Shown piece after piece: positions 1-11,699 of a stretch of DNA of 64,000 bases. The DNA is from Bidens hawaiensis. Lineage: Eukaryota; Streptophyta; Magnoliopsida; Asterales; Asteraceae. The translations under genes were made by a program, and so were the position numbers. The notes under the pieces were generated by a model. It did not search any database, was not told the origin of the DNA, and was given only the letters and a program-made list of their open reading frames with translations. The DNA is taken from contig JAIQDT010003821.1 in assembly GCA_021521415.1 (NCBI GenBank), positions 203,188 to 267,187 of the forward strand, read 5' to 3'. How positions within the stretch are numbered: position 1 is the first letter of the stretch; the number at the start of each line of letters is the position of its first letter.

Positions 1-119
1 CACTTTTAACGTTATTTTCACGAGATTAGTAAAATAACGTCAAAATTAGTGCAATTTCACTTTTGCCCACCCGAGGGTTCACACATATATACATCATATG
101 TGCGCACCGCAAGCAGGGC
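1..119. repeat. Dispersed repeat, left copy
   Basis: This stretch is about 90% identical to 56791-56910, ending in both copies with a CGCACCGCAAGCAGGGC block. No reading frame is seen. The family is not recognised. The left side is cut by the window edge, so its full length is unknown. Confidence 0.8.
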
Positions 120-984
120 TATAGGTTGTGAAGTTTATGTTACAAAGAAGTTTTTAAATTTCTTTACGGCAGTGGTGGTGCTTTATAGTTTATACTTTAT
201 AATGCGGAGGAGGGGAGAAGGATGATCGAGAAATTGAAAGTATCACGGACTTTGTAACGAATTCTAACAAATTTTCAGTCAATTAGATGGCAAATACTTA
301 TAGTAAACAAATATTGCTCTGTAGTGCACTGTAACAAATTTTTAAAGTTGTCTATGTATATTTCTAAATATGATCAACTTTTGCACTGTATAACATTAAC
401 CAAATAAAAAATCTCTATCTTTTAATACTTGACATTTCAAATATGTGAGTAAGATCACAATCAAAGTTAGAATTTTACGTTTCAAATTTTGTTTATATGA
501 TTTCTCCATTAATTCATCCAATTCAGCACAGATTTTAATACTTATTTTTGTTATATATTAATTTACCACTTTGTATCATTCAATTAAGCAAGTAACGACC
601 AACTTGATAAGAGGAAAACCAACTTTTACCATAAGAGTACTTGAGGCATGCTTCTTTGATACGATTGGTTTTAATTTATCTAATTATTTATCAAAAATTT
701 CACCATTTTAGGTTTTTAACACGTTAATTGACTCATGCAGATAAAGCCCATTAGAGTTTGTAGTACATAGACTTTGCAATTGTTGAAGTTCATTAAGACC
801 AAAATGACTTGTCAACCGTTTAAAAAGCAAGTTGCCAATAATAGTCAAAATGTATCCGAAAATGTAATTGTAACAAAAGAGAAAACACTTTCAAGTGACT
901 TGTGAAATCATATTGTTTTCATGTTTCACCTTGTGTAATTATTTATATTTCATATTAATTTTTTGTTGCTTTTATCTTATTACC
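120..984. other. Gene-free AT-rich stretch
   Basis: No coding region, RNA gene or clear repeat boundary is visible here. The sequence is AT-rich, with stops in all frames. Confidence 0.6.
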
Positions 985-1014
985 AACCCGTGTATCACAC
1001 GGGTTCTAATATAG
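985..1014 (+). mobile_element. Helitron-like 3' terminus (degraded)
   Basis: A perfect 8-bp stem (AACCCGTG / CACGGGTT, 5-base loop) is followed 6 bases later by ATAG-T. Plant Helitrons end in a short GC-rich hairpin, then CTRR, inserted before T. Here the expected CTAG reads ATAG. A better-preserved end of the same type lies at 50547-50574. The 5' end was not found. Confidence 0.45.
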
Positions 1015-3495
1015 TGTTTTATTAAATTTGAAACCCACAAGTACCAATCAACAAATTGAATATGTGAATTACATTCAATAATTAAATATAATGATTCAAT
1101 CAGAATGGAATGCTAGCTAACGTTGATTTTATGTGATGCAAGCCACAAAAGAATCTCATGACAAATTACAAATAAAGTGAAAAATTTGATGCACCGGTAA
1201 AGATAAAATTCATGTTACACGCCATATACTATTTAGTATTTATTCATATGAATGGTTACTTGGTCTATGAAAGATAAGGGGCCCACCAGTGGAATTTGCA
1301 AGCCCACATGAGTTTTCTGTTTAGAATAAAAGGGGGCTCAATAATTATAAACCTAATGTTTTTTTGAGAGAAGAGACGACAGCGGCAGAAGTCTTTTTTT
1401 GGAGGTGATATAAGTTGGTTAGAGGTTTTTTTGATCTCAAGAAAGAAGAGGAGAGTGACGAGCTAGCATCAAAGATTCCAAGCACAAGAAAGTATTTATC
1501 TTCATCTTGGTTTGAACTATTCTAGTTTCAATCATGAATATTATTCGTTTTGGATGCCTTGGTTTGTGTTCGTTTATTATTATTATGATAGGCTAAACTT
1601 GTTTGAACCACCTGGGTTTTGGTTAATAATGATTGATTAATGAGTTGCGCTCTATTTCTTTAACGAGCATGCGTTGATTATTTAGTTGTAAAGTTTAATT
1701 TTATCGCTTTATTTTTTGTGACATACTACTACGTTTGATATTATTTTTGTCAAAGTGAATGATATGTGATCCTGTCTTTCATTAATTAGTTTCGTGTCAG
1801 TTTAGGGTTGCATGTAGTTTGATTGCTTTCTATTGTGGTGTATCTTTTTGATTATGGATATTAAGGTTTGCAATACTGTGATGTGTATGTGATAGGTTAT
1901 TATACACATAAGTTGTTTGATAAAATGTTTTAGTGAAATTTAGATTCCATTTGGGATTTACTATGTGATACAAAATTTTATATCTTATGAAATTGTTTGA
2001 TATAATATTCAGTGAGGTGTATATGCTAAAGACTATGGATGCCAATGTGTATATCAGTGCTCAAATACAAATTCCATTTGGGACTTTATTGCATCTTTGT
2101 TAATAGAATTATTTCACTACTGATTTGATTTGGTTAACGTGTTATTTTCATAAACATTTTGTTGACTCAATGAGGGGAATTTATGTGATGGTTTAACTAT
2201 GGCAGGTATTTGGTTGAATTCATAGATCACAAAGGAGAATTTGGTCACACACAAGTGAGTTACGATTTTTTCGAAAAACAAAACCTAGATCATTTCATTC
2301 ATAAGTAAACAAGCTTAGAAATTATTACATTTAGAAACTGTGGTGGTTGTATAGTTTGTTTAATGGGATTGTATGATATTATCTTGTTATAGGAAAAAGT
2401 TTGAAGAAGAGAATGAGAGCTTGTATCTAGTTCAACTCATCATACTAGGTGTTACCAATCTGGTTAGACGTCTTCATTTGATAATTTCTTTTTCTTTTTT
2501 CTTTTTGGTTTATGTCGATTAACCTTGTTTAGATAAAATATAATCAGAATTAACAAATGATAACAACATGAATCGTAGTAGCTAACACAACATCCCACAT
2601 TAAAATGCTTTAGCTAATATCATAATATTCTGGCATGCAAGGATCACAAGCAAAGATAAAATATATTTATGGAAAAGGGCCTCAAAATTCCATTTCGGTT
2701 TAGACCTTTAAAATGGTTGAGCCGACCCTGGGTAGACAAACCATAGGATTTGTTGACTAGATTTGTTTAGCCCGGTAGTCCACCTTTTTTTTAGTCCTAC
2801 CCGGATAATTAGAGTCACTTATCTTGTTGCGTGACCGTTTTAGGTTGACTGTTACGAGACATTGATCGGTTATTCTTTATTAGGTTAAGTTGACTTGTAA
2901 GCTGAGTTATTTAGCGGCTTCAGTTGAATTACCTTTTTTTCCCTAGACCTGTTAAGATTACGAGTCTTAGAGGAAACTGCGTTATTGAGGCCTACCCGGA
3001 GATATAGCATTAGGGTACGCTAAGTTTTCATCGGTCATTGTTACACGCTTTCTAGAATTGATTATGGATTATTAGTGAGATCTACCCGGAGATCTAATTT
3101 CCCTTTGTTATCCCTAGTTAACTATCTTTAGACCCCGGTTTCACATGTTCGTTAGCACAATAGCACCCATAACTCGTTGATCATCATTAGGATACCAGAC
3201 CTAGGTGGTTCCCTTTATCATATCTGAGAGCTCCGTTAGTTCATTAAGTTTCCTCATTAGTTAAGTTAAGTTACTTTATTATTTAGGTAAGACTTGGTTA
3301 GGGTTAGTGATCCGAGCCACCTCACGTGTCTTTGTGTTCGATACTCGGACTTACTAGACTGTGCTGATACGCAACTGGTACACTTGCCGTTTGTGTGAAA
3401 CTTAGTTGCGTTATCCGTTTTATACTAAAACATAGTGTTGAATTGCAAGAATTAGTTATTAATATTTATATATATTTTCGCGCATCAATTTTTTG
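1015..3495 (+). mobile_element. Degraded long-LTR-like sequence
   Basis: The stretch has the look of a long plant Ty3/gypsy LTR. It has no protein-coding frame and carries repeated CTACCCGGA-type motifs at 2812, 2993 and 3083. Near its end, at 3478-3500, there is a 'CGCGCATCA then T-run' that in Athila/Tat-like elements normally precedes the TGGCGCC primer-binding site; that site is missing here and the sequence changes abruptly at about 3500. An inserted DNA-transposon remnant ending in GAGCCGACCCTG may lie at 2669-2728. The LTR call is from general resemblance, not an alignment; the left boundary is uncertain. Confidence 0.35.
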
Positions 3496-3629
3496 ATAAA
3501 ACGTTAACAAAATAATAAATAAAACATCCATATTATACATTTTTTCTTTCAATTATACAAACAAAAGTAGTGTGTATTTATTTCGTTTTATGTTTACTTA
3601 TAGGTATAACATGGTTTTTGTTCCATTTA

Positions 3630-4540
3630 CAGGAATTGGCAACCATAATAGAAATGTTACTCTTGATGTGGCTCTCTTTGGATCTGAAACCGCTGAATCT
3701 TATGCATGGTTATTGAGGTGTTTTAAAAGTGCTTTTGGGTAACCCTCAGTGGTTGTAATTGACCAAGACCCCTCCTTGAAACGTGCAATTAAAGATGTTT
3801 TCCCTAATTCTAGACACGGGTTGTGAATGACACGGGTTGTGAATGTGGCATATTATGGATAAACTATCTCGGAAGGTATAAACTCCATTATATTTTATTT
3901 TTCCATTTTTTTCTTTATAACAATAATGATTATACTGTTTTTAATTCCCTAAATAGATTACATTCACAGGTCGATGTCAATCTTTGCAACACTACTGACT
4001 TTAAGACTCGGCTTTGTGATATTTTGTAGACTGATTCTATAACACCCGAATTGTTTGAGAAGAAGTGGGATTCAATAATGACTTACTTTCAGTTAAATTA
4101 TCATGCCTAGATGAAAGATATATTCCAGACTAGAGAGTCATGGATTCCAGCATGCTATCGTGAAGAAAATATGTCTGGTCTAATGCGTACTCATCAAGAT
4201 TAGAGAGCGAGAATTATTTTTTTGGAAAATTTTGCACGCACGTTGCACTTTGGTCGAGTTCTTGGCACATTTTGAAACTGCATTGGAACATCAAAGACAT
4301 GAACATCAGAAGAATAATCATAATTATCGTTACACAAGTGTAGGAATAATGAGTAACTACACTCTTGAAAAACAAATTCATGAAATATATACTAGAACTA
4401 TCTTTTTTGATGTCCAATTGATAATTTCAGGCTGCACTTCTCGAAGCTACAAACCGGTCGGTGATTTTATAAAGTTTAACATTCGAGACTTTGAGCATCT
4501 GCCTGCTTCTTTTCACGAGGTATATCGAACGGTCTTACAT
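3630..4540 (+). pseudogene. FAR1/MULE transposase-like relic, left arm
   Basis: The translation in shifting frames matches plant FAR1-related proteins, which descend from Mutator-like transposases. It starts with the central MULE transposase segment (SETAES.AWLLRCF, then VFPNSRH), followed by MWHIMDKLS-like residues. Next comes an intron-like gap (GT at 3879, AG before 3970). Then follow the LFEKKWDSIM, ESWIPACYREENMSG and EIYTRTIFFDVQ segments. Lesions include a frameshift near 3740, a 16-base direct duplication at 3814-3846, and several in-frame stops. The zinc-binding N- and C-terminal parts are absent. It is a dead partial copy whose partner is inverted at 6370-7200. Confidence 0.8.
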
Positions 4541-4611
4541 GACTTTTTTCTGATACTTTTTGTTTCTTACATAACACTATATAGTAAATACTACTTTCGT
4601 GGTCATAGTTT

Positions 4612-4893
4612 CTAACCAGCCAGTAGCCCAAACCGATTGCTATTTTCTATATATTCATTCCTAGAATTGTACCGAAACCCATACCTGCTACCACTTTTTT
4701 TTTGCTCATCGGTCAACTTTGTGATATACTCATGGGACAAGCTGTGTTTCACCCTCGGTTTAATCTTCTGCCCAACATATTCATAATATTTTAACATTTT
4801 CTTTTCTTTCAACTTTCCTTGTTTCAACATCTTCTCACGGGGTGATACAAAGTCATCATCCGAATCGCATCTACTAGCTGCATTTACTTTCAA
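4612..4893 (-). other. Open frame of unknown origin inside the palindrome arm
   Basis: A 93-codon frame, lysine-rich and charged (motifs DSDDDFVSPREKM and KYYEYVGQKIKPRVKHS), lies opposite in strand to the FAR1-like relic. Its counterpart in the other arm (about 5965-6234, + strand) is broken by several stops. I do not recognise the family. It may be part of the original element, the start of a neighbouring gene, or chance. Confidence 0.3.
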
Positions 4894-6369
4894 TTAATAA
4901 CACATTTTACTAAAAAACAATCGCTTACTTAGTGAGCATTTAAGTATTAACAAGCATCTTACACTTAAAAAATTCCTCAACTATAGATGTTTCTTGGCGC
5001 AATGAACTTCCTTTCATTGCATTGCTTGCATTATCTACAACGGAACACCAACATTAACTATATATCGACTACAAAAATATATATTGGAATATTATTACCT
5101 TTGATGTTAATCTCTTTCTTGACCTTATTCCCGGAACCTACATTTCTCAAAGTACTTTTGTTTGCTATTCTTGGACTTCTCTGAACTAACAAACCAACAA
5201 ACAATGTCTTACTAACAAACCAACAAACTAAATCATAACCTCCCATATTTGACAACTTCAAACAGCAACTGATCACTCAAAAAACACATCCCCGTATAAA
5301 CAACGCAACAAAACAAATAATCTGACCCCATAAACAAACAACTTTCCCCGTATACAACATTAAAAAACTCATCAAACCCAACACTTAAACAGAACACTTA
5401 AAACACATAACAAATCCGATTAAACAACACAAAAAAATAATTAAAAAAATCCAACCTTACCCGTATACCATACCACGATACAAACAACACAACACAACAC
5501 ACTTTAAAACCACCTGAACAAAACCATTAGAACCACCCAAACAAAACACACTGTTTTGTTGTGTTGTTTATATGTGGATATGTTTTTGAGTGATCTATTG
5601 CTGTTTGAAGTTGTCAAATATGGGAGGTTATGATTTGGTTTGTCAGTAACACATTGTTTGTTGGTTTGTTAGTACGAAGAAGCCCACGAATAGAAAACAA
5701 AACTACTTTGAGAGATGTAGGTTCCGGGAATGAGGTTGAGAAAGCGATTAACTTTAAAGGTAATAAGATTACGATATTTATTTTTCTAGTCGATATATAG
5801 TTAATGTTGGTCTTTCGTTGTAGATAATGCAAAAAATGCAATGAAAGAAAGTTCATCGCACCGAGAAACATCTATCTTTGAGGAATTTTTTAAGCGTAAG
5901 ATGCTTGTTAATACTGAAATGCTCACTAAGTAAGCGATTGTTTTTTAGTAAAATGTGTGGAAGTAAATGCAGCTAGCAGATGCGATTCGGATGATGACTT
6001 TGTAACACCCCGTGAGAAGATGTTGAAACAAGGAAAGTTGAAAGAAAAGAAGTTAAAGTATTATGAATATGTTGGGTAGAAGATTAAATCGTGGGTAAAA
6101 CACAGCTTGTTTCATGAGTATATCATAAAGTTGACCGATGAGCAAAAAAAGTGGTAGCATGTATGGGTTTCGGTACAATTCTAAAAATGAATATATCGAA
6201 CATATCAACCTGTTTGGGCGACTGACTGGTTAGAAACTATGACCACAAAAGTAGCATTACTATATTAGTGATATGTAAGAAAAAAAAGTATAAAAAAGTC
6301 ATGTAAGAGTGCTCGATATACCTAGTAAAAAGAAGCAGGTAGATACTCAAAGTCTCGAATGTTAAACTT

Positions 6370-7200
6370 TATAAAATCACCGACCGGTTTGTAGCTTCGA
6401 GAAGTGCAGCCTTATTTCCATTTGGACATCAGAAAAGATGGTTCTAGTATTTATTTCATGAGCTTATTTTTCAAGAGTGTAGTTACTCATTATTCCTACA
6501 CATATGTAACAAAATGATGATCATTCTTATGATGTTCATGTCTTTGATGTTCCAATTCAGTTTCAAAATGTGCCAAGAACTCGACCAACGTGCGTGCAAA
6601 ATTTTCCAAAAAATTAGTTCTCGCTCTCTGATCTTGATGACGTACGCATTAGACCAGACATGTTTTTTTCACGATAGTATCCTGGAATCCATGACTCTCT
6701 AGTCTGGAATATATCTTTCAGCCATGCATGATAATTTAACTGAAAATAAATCATTATTGAATCCCACTTCTTCTCAAATAATTCGGGTGTTATAGAATCA
6801 GTCTAGAAAATCACAAAGCCGAGTCTTAAAAGTCAGTAGTGTTGCAAAGATTGGCACCGACCTGGGAATGTAATCTTTTTAAGGAATTGAAAACAATATA
6901 ATTATTTTTATAAAATAAAAGGGAAAAATAAAATAAAATGGAGGTTATACCTTCCCAGATAGTTTATCCATAATATGCCACATGCACAAACGTTGTCTAG
7001 AATTAGGGAAAACGTCTTCAATTTCACGTTTCTTGGCGGGATCATGGTTAATTACAACCACTAAGGGTTCGTACCCAAAAACACTCTTAAAACACCTTAA
7101 TAACCATGCATAAGATTCAGCGGTTTCAGATCCAAGGAGAGCCACACCAAGAGTAACATTTCTATTATGGTTGTCAATTCTAGTAAATGGAACAAAACCA
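6370..7200 (-). pseudogene. FAR1/MULE transposase-like relic, right arm
   Basis: This is the inverted partner of the relic at 3630-4540. The piece at 6945-7145 is an uninterrupted 66-codon frame with the MULE transposase signature (LLGSETAESYAWLLRCF, VFPNSRQRLCMWHIMDKLSGK). The intron donor follows as GTATAA, with the acceptor before about 6863. Downstream segments (LFEKKWDSIM, ESWIPGYYR-like and EIYTRTIF) continue with stops and indels. The upstream DNA-binding domain and downstream SWIM zinc finger are not present. Confidence 0.8.
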
Positions 7201-7786
7201 TGTTATACCAACAAAAAAACATAAATAGAAACAAATACACACTATGTTTGTTTCTATAATTAAAAAGAAAAATGTATTATATGGACTGAAAGTTTTGTAC
7301 TTGTTATGAGGATTTGTAGCATTAAATTAGGTGCTGTTTGTTTTTTTACAGGTAAAATTTATGCAGTCTGCGGACCATATCTGCATACATCTGTAGCAGA
7401 AGATGTGGACCAAACCTCTACAGTCTGCTAGAAGATTGTTTGTTTTTTAACTTCTGCAGACTAAAATAAGCTGAAATTTGATAAACTGATTTTTTAAAAC
7501 TTAATAAATGTTGGGTCACCGATACTTTCATAACTTGTTTACGGGTAAGGTTGGGTCACCGATGCTTCCATCTTCCAATAATCATTCTCGACTTTTTTTA
7601 TCTATAATTTTTTTTTATCAGTTAACGGATTTGATGAAGTTTAGTTGTTTGGTTTGTTTTATTAGATTCATTTCGAAAAAGCATATTTATACTTACAAGA
7701 AGTTAGGAACAACAAATTCTAAATTAGATAACACATATTAAATAATAAATAAATTAACGATGTAAAACACTATGAAAAAAACACAA

Positions 7787-8185
7787 CGGATAAAACACTA
7801 TGAAAATAAAAACACAATGACAAAAACACAATTAAATAACACAATGTAAAAATCACAATGCAAAAAACACTATGAAAAAAGAAAACACAATTGCATAACA
7901 CAATTTTGGTAAACACAATTTGTAAAAACCCACCGCCGCCCACCGCCACCACCTTGTCGAAAATGGCCACCGGAAAAAACTCAATGGAAAACACTATGAA
8001 AAAACACAATGAAAAAAAACACAACGTATAAAACACAATGGAAAAAACACTATGAAAATAAAAACACAATGACAAAAGCCCAATTAAATAACACAATGTA
8101 AAAAACACAATGCAAAAAACACTATGAAAAAATAAAACACAATTGTATAATACAATTTTGGTAAAACACAATTTGTAAAAACCCA
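7787..8185. repeat. Tandem duplication, ~251-bp spacing, 'AACACAATG'-type
   Basis: Two near-identical copies of about 150 bp (7787-7935 and 8036-8185) are made of variants of AAAACACTATGAAAA and AACACAATG. Similar sequence occurs at 27880-28115 and near 53130. The long frame on the minus strand here is a by-product of low complexity. Confidence 0.75.
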
Positions 8186-8739
8186 CTAAATGTTTTTTAT
8201 TTTTATATAACAATATGATACTCATATAAAAGATAAAAAAATACTCATTATTATGGTGAAATTGTTTTTAAAAAAAAGTCGTATAAAAAACTTATGGACA
8301 TTTTAAAATGATGGGAAATTTGGCATGTGCCTTGCATTTGGAGAGAGAAAATCAACAAATGGCTATTATGCCCTTACCCTTGTTTTATACTTGATTTTCT
8401 CTCTAATTTAATATCAATCATTCAAGTTTAAAATGAACGGACAAGATTATTTCATATCATTCTTACAAAAACTAATCTTTTTATTATAATTATAAAAAAA
8501 TTTTGGTAGTAATAGCCCACTATTCTAGTAGTGTAATTCAACCCTATATATATCTTATCCAATGCAACCTAAAATTATTTAGATACAAGATTAACAATAT
8601 AAACAGTGGTGGAACAATAACTTTTAAGTGCAAGCTCACAATTTAAACGATCATAGTGACAACAATATAGGGTGTTAAACTATAAAAAGTTGACGCCGGT
8701 GAATAGCTGTATCAGTATGAGTATAGAACAGAGGATTAA

Positions 8740-8884
8740 GGTGCTGTTTGTTTTTCCTCAAAAGCACTTCTCCACCTCTTTTGTCTGCACTGAGAAGAGG
8801 GCGCGCAGACGTTGGGCTCTGCAGTGTGTTTGTTTTTCCGAAGACGTTTCATTAAAAAACGTCTGCGCGCCCTCTTCTCCCAGA
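8740..8884. repeat. Nested TIR copy and GC-rich hairpin
   Basis: A second terminal motif, GGTGCTGTTTGTTTTTCC, starts at 8740. It is followed by an inverted pair, AGAAGAGGGCGCGCAGACGT (about 8790) and its complement (about 8860). Either a small element is nested in the larger one, or this is an alternative end. Confidence 0.55.
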
Positions 8885-8929
8885 AGTGTTGGTATTGTTA
8901 CTTCTCACCTCTTCTAACCAATTTCTTTC

Positions 8930-9174
8930 CCTCTTTCTTATTCCATCAGACACTCCCAAACCCTAATCCCCTCATCCTCTCCACTGCCACCCAACTCACC
9001 CACCATCAACCTGTCGCTCCACTGCCGCCCAACTCTCCCACCGCTGCAACCCCATCTCTCCACTGCTCCAGCGCCGCCGCCCCACCGCCGCAACCTGCCG
9101 CTGCCGCTCTACTGCTCCAGTGCCGCCCCACCGCTGCAACCCCGCCGTCCTCTATTCCCCCATATCAGGTTTAA
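8930..9174 (+). other. GC-rich, exon-like segment inside a TIR element
   Basis: This C-rich stretch encodes Pro/Ala/Ser-rich low-complexity sequence in one frame and stands out from the AT-rich surroundings. It ends CATATCAG followed by GTTTAATTTC, a plausible splice donor. It then passes into T-rich sequence typical of a plant first intron, including a ~70-bp tandem duplication at about 9235-9375. It resembles a captured 5' leader or first exon. No homologous protein is recognised. Confidence 0.4.
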
Positions 9175-9696
9175 TTTCATACCTTTTGTTACTATTGATG
9201 TTTGGTGTGTAGGTTCTGTTATTATTGAGTTTGGTGATTTTAGGGTTTATTGAACCAGATTATGCTATCTCGTAGTGGTTAATACATGTTTTGATTGATT
9301 TTGGTGATTGTTAGGGCTTATTGAACCAGAGTGTGTGTTTGTTTGTCTCGTGGTAATGAATACGTGTTTTGATTGTTATTTTTATGCTATAAACATTTTC
9401 ATGATTTTACTTGATAATTGTTGCTATGTTAGGCGTTAGTTTGTGGAAAAGATAATTGCTTTGAAGTTACTTGAACTGTGAATGCTAGCTAATATATCAA
9501 ACATTAACTTGTTATATGTCTTATGAGATTAGATTAGATTAGATTTAGAATAGTTTTGGTAGTCTGCAGTTATTAAAAAACAAACAGTCTTCTTGTTGCA
9601 GACTGCAGAGTTTTGGTCCACCTCTTCTGCTACAGATGTTGGCAGATGTGGTTTCGCAGTCTTCTGACATTTTACCTCTGAAAAACAAACAACACC

Positions 9697-10848
9697 TAAC
9701 ATACCTGAAACTATATTTCGTTCGGCAGATGTTAATTTGACACAACCCATAATCTAAAAGGTTGATAGAAGAATATCACATATAACATAACCGAGTATAA
9801 GATGTTGCATATGATCTTATTAACTACATAAAGATGATAATACTTTAAATTCATAAACCACGTACACAACATGTTTAGTTGTTTACCATAAAATCTACCA
9901 TTAGAAGCATAAAAACTCACTGGTCGAAGTTGAAACCATTAGACCCACCGGTATACACCGGTAGGGGTTGGAGAATGGTCCGACATGGCTGCCATGTCAT
10001 CCGTGTGACACAAGTGAACACCACCCGCCCTAAAATGGTTCACACGTGACCTAAGGGGAATGACCATGGTCATTCTGGTCATTCACCCAATGATGGTGGG
10101 GCCAACCTTTTTAATGGCTTCATTTTCTTTTTAATAAAATCTAATCTAATAAAAAGAGATAGAAAATGGATAATGAGAAGAATAGTGTATTTCCTTGGGT
10201 GAATGGTGTTAAATGATGATATTTAAGGATGGGGGCAAAGATGACGTGACGCAAACGTGACGAATGAGAGGAATGGTGTTGAGGGGGCATATACTCATTA
10301 GCCTTATCATAATTAGGTGTTGGCTAACCATGCTACGTGCTTGGAATCATTAATAAACCAGTTTAAATGAGCACATGATTCATCCTAATTAACCAGGATG
10401 CCGAGACTAAACAAACTTGTTTATATAAAATTAGTATTTATATTACACCCATAATGATGATTAAAAAAACTTCATAATTTATATTTAATTACAAAGATTA
10501 TAATACAAATAAAAATATCTAAAAAAATTAATGAGTAAGTAATAAACAACCCAAACTCAAAGCTTGTATTATTACTTAAGAACTCAAGCTCAAGTTTCAA
10601 GCATAGGATTCAAAACGAAGACAAACTCGAGCTCTTTTAAATAAAATAAGAAAAAGTTAAATGTAGTTGAGTTTGTACTTTACTCGACTCATTTACAGTT
10701 TATACCAAGAAGAATGGAATTAATCAAATATCATTGTCATGTTATCAAAATAGCAAGTAAATTTGTGTTTTAAAACATTAAATATTTATTTATTTATTTA
10801 TTTATTTTGTCAATAAATTAATTTCTTCATAAATAAAACAAAAAAAAT
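9697..10848. other. Gene-free stretch with small palindromes
   Basis: No gene is visible. A short palindrome around GAATGACCATGGTCATTC lies near 10047-10075, inside GC-richer MITE-like sequence (about 9940-10310). The rest is AT-rich. Confidence 0.5.
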
Positions 10849-10990
10849 TCAATTACAATAGAGAGGTGGATGAGCGGGGTTACAAGTTGCGTCGCCACCC
10901 CTTTTTGAATGACAAACATTATCCTACTGAAAACAAAGTTATAGTTCTTTGACGTCGATAAGTTAATGTTCACGACCCGTTGAACTCTTT
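10849..10990 (-). pseudogene. Relic of a repeated 'RVQRV...FAIQKG' coding domain, copy 1
   Basis: The minus-strand frame includes KRVQRVVN, FVFSRIMFVIQKG and VATQLV. I recognise this as a segment found repeatedly in plant genomes, in the pattern RVQRV-x-SNV then FxRIGFAIQKG then AAQLVARLP. I cannot name the family. Two related relics lie at 34790-34928 and 35093-35380. Confidence 0.45.
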
Positions 10991-11396
10991 TAAAAAACGT
11001 AATACGGTAATAGCTTTGGGGAAAGGGACCCAAATGTATCAAAGAATTCATACTCATTCTTAATTCATACTCTTATTAGCATTTAAAAAAAAGACAAGAA
11101 AAACTATGCGCTTGAAAGAATTCATGAAATAAAATATACAACATTCTTAATTCACATGGTATTGTTATTTGTATATACATACTCATCTTGCTAGATCTTG
11201 TTGACCTTAATCTTGTTGTCTTCTCGACCATTTATAGTCATCCATTTTTGCCATAGTACATACACAAGTGTGTGTGTGTATATGTGTACTTATTGTTCCT
11301 TGAACCCTACTAACTATTCTTTCTTTAAAGAATCACACTTCTAGTCCTCACAAAACAAAAGGCCTTAGCTAACAATATTCAATACAAGTTCTAACC

Positions 11397-11699
11397 ATGG
11401 ATGCCAAGATGTGGCGTAGCTCGACAGTCAAACCCGATCGTGCTCGTGACCGAGTTGGCTCAACTACTCATGAGCCAAGTGGATCTTCAAAGTCGGTGTG
11501 GAAAGTAATATGGCAAAAGATAAGGAGAGAAAGAAAGAAGTTTCTAATGAGACTGCCCACGACGAATGCTCGAGTTTCTTATGACGAGTACAACTATGCC
11601 CAAAATTTTGATCAAGGGTCGGAATGGAGAAACGAGATTGATATACTACCTCGATCTTTCTCTGTTCAATACACAAATCGACATTCACCTATCATCTAG
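11397..11699 (+). CDS. Small plant-specific protein, 100 aa
   Basis: A single-exon frame begins MDAKMWRSSTVKPD and ends in a stop at 11697-11699. It looks real for two reasons. The C-terminal part carries a YDEYNYAQNFDQGS block and a PRSFSVQY block, matching the pattern of small plant proteins of unknown function (tyrosine-rich YSQNFDQG followed by SRSFSVRF). A diverged duplicate at 15342 keeps the same blocks. The middle is basic (KKIRRERKK-type), with no signal peptide or membrane segment. The start at 11397 is the first ATG and is shared with the duplicate. The biochemical role is unknown; family membership is from memory of the motif only. Confidence 0.7.
   Translation: MDAKMWRSSTVKPDRARDRVGSTTHEPSGSSKSVWKVIWQKIRRERKKFLMRLPTTNARVSYDEYNYAQNFDQGSEWRNEIDILPRSFSVQYTNRHSPII

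Larger units (their letters stand above)
3526..7290. repeat. Large inverted duplication (two ~1.75-kb arms, ~230-bp loop)
   Basis: The left arm (about 3526-5318) reads as the reverse complement of the right arm (about 5552-7290), with a spacer at 5319-5551. Matching landmarks are the FAR1-like segment (3650-3880 versus 6945-7170), the block near 4987-5280 versus 5570-5871, and the innermost block 5263-5318 versus 5552-5608. Over readable stretches the arms are roughly 85-90% identical, with different stops and indels in each, so the duplication is not recent. The tip of the palindrome is intact. A transcript crossing it would fold into a long hairpin. No terminal repeat or target-site duplication was recognised at the outer edges. 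Confidence 0.85.
7330..9696. mobile_element. TIR DNA transposon, non-autonomous, ~2.4 kb
   Basis: The ends are inverted copies of about 150 bp. The left begins GGTGCTGTTTGTTTTTT and the right ends AAAAACAAACAACACC; both contain the GTAGCAGAAGA-GTGGACCAAA block. The outer three bases are TTA and TAA, so a 3-bp TWA target duplication (PIF/Harbinger) is possible but not exact. No transposase is encoded. A further copy of the terminal motif at 8740 suggests nesting. The interior holds a low-complexity duplication, a hairpin and a GC-rich exon-like segment. Confidence 0.6.

Noticed and set aside
7770..8225. 151-codon Phe/Cys/Leu-rich frame on the minus strand
   Set aside because: It arises from duplicated low-complexity AACACAATG-type sequence inside a transposon, and looks membrane-like only by composition.
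8812..9174. 120-codon Pro/Ala-rich frame
   Set aside because: The start lies in a transposon hairpin and the composition is that of C-rich low-complexity DNA. It is kept only as a possible captured leader, not as a gene.
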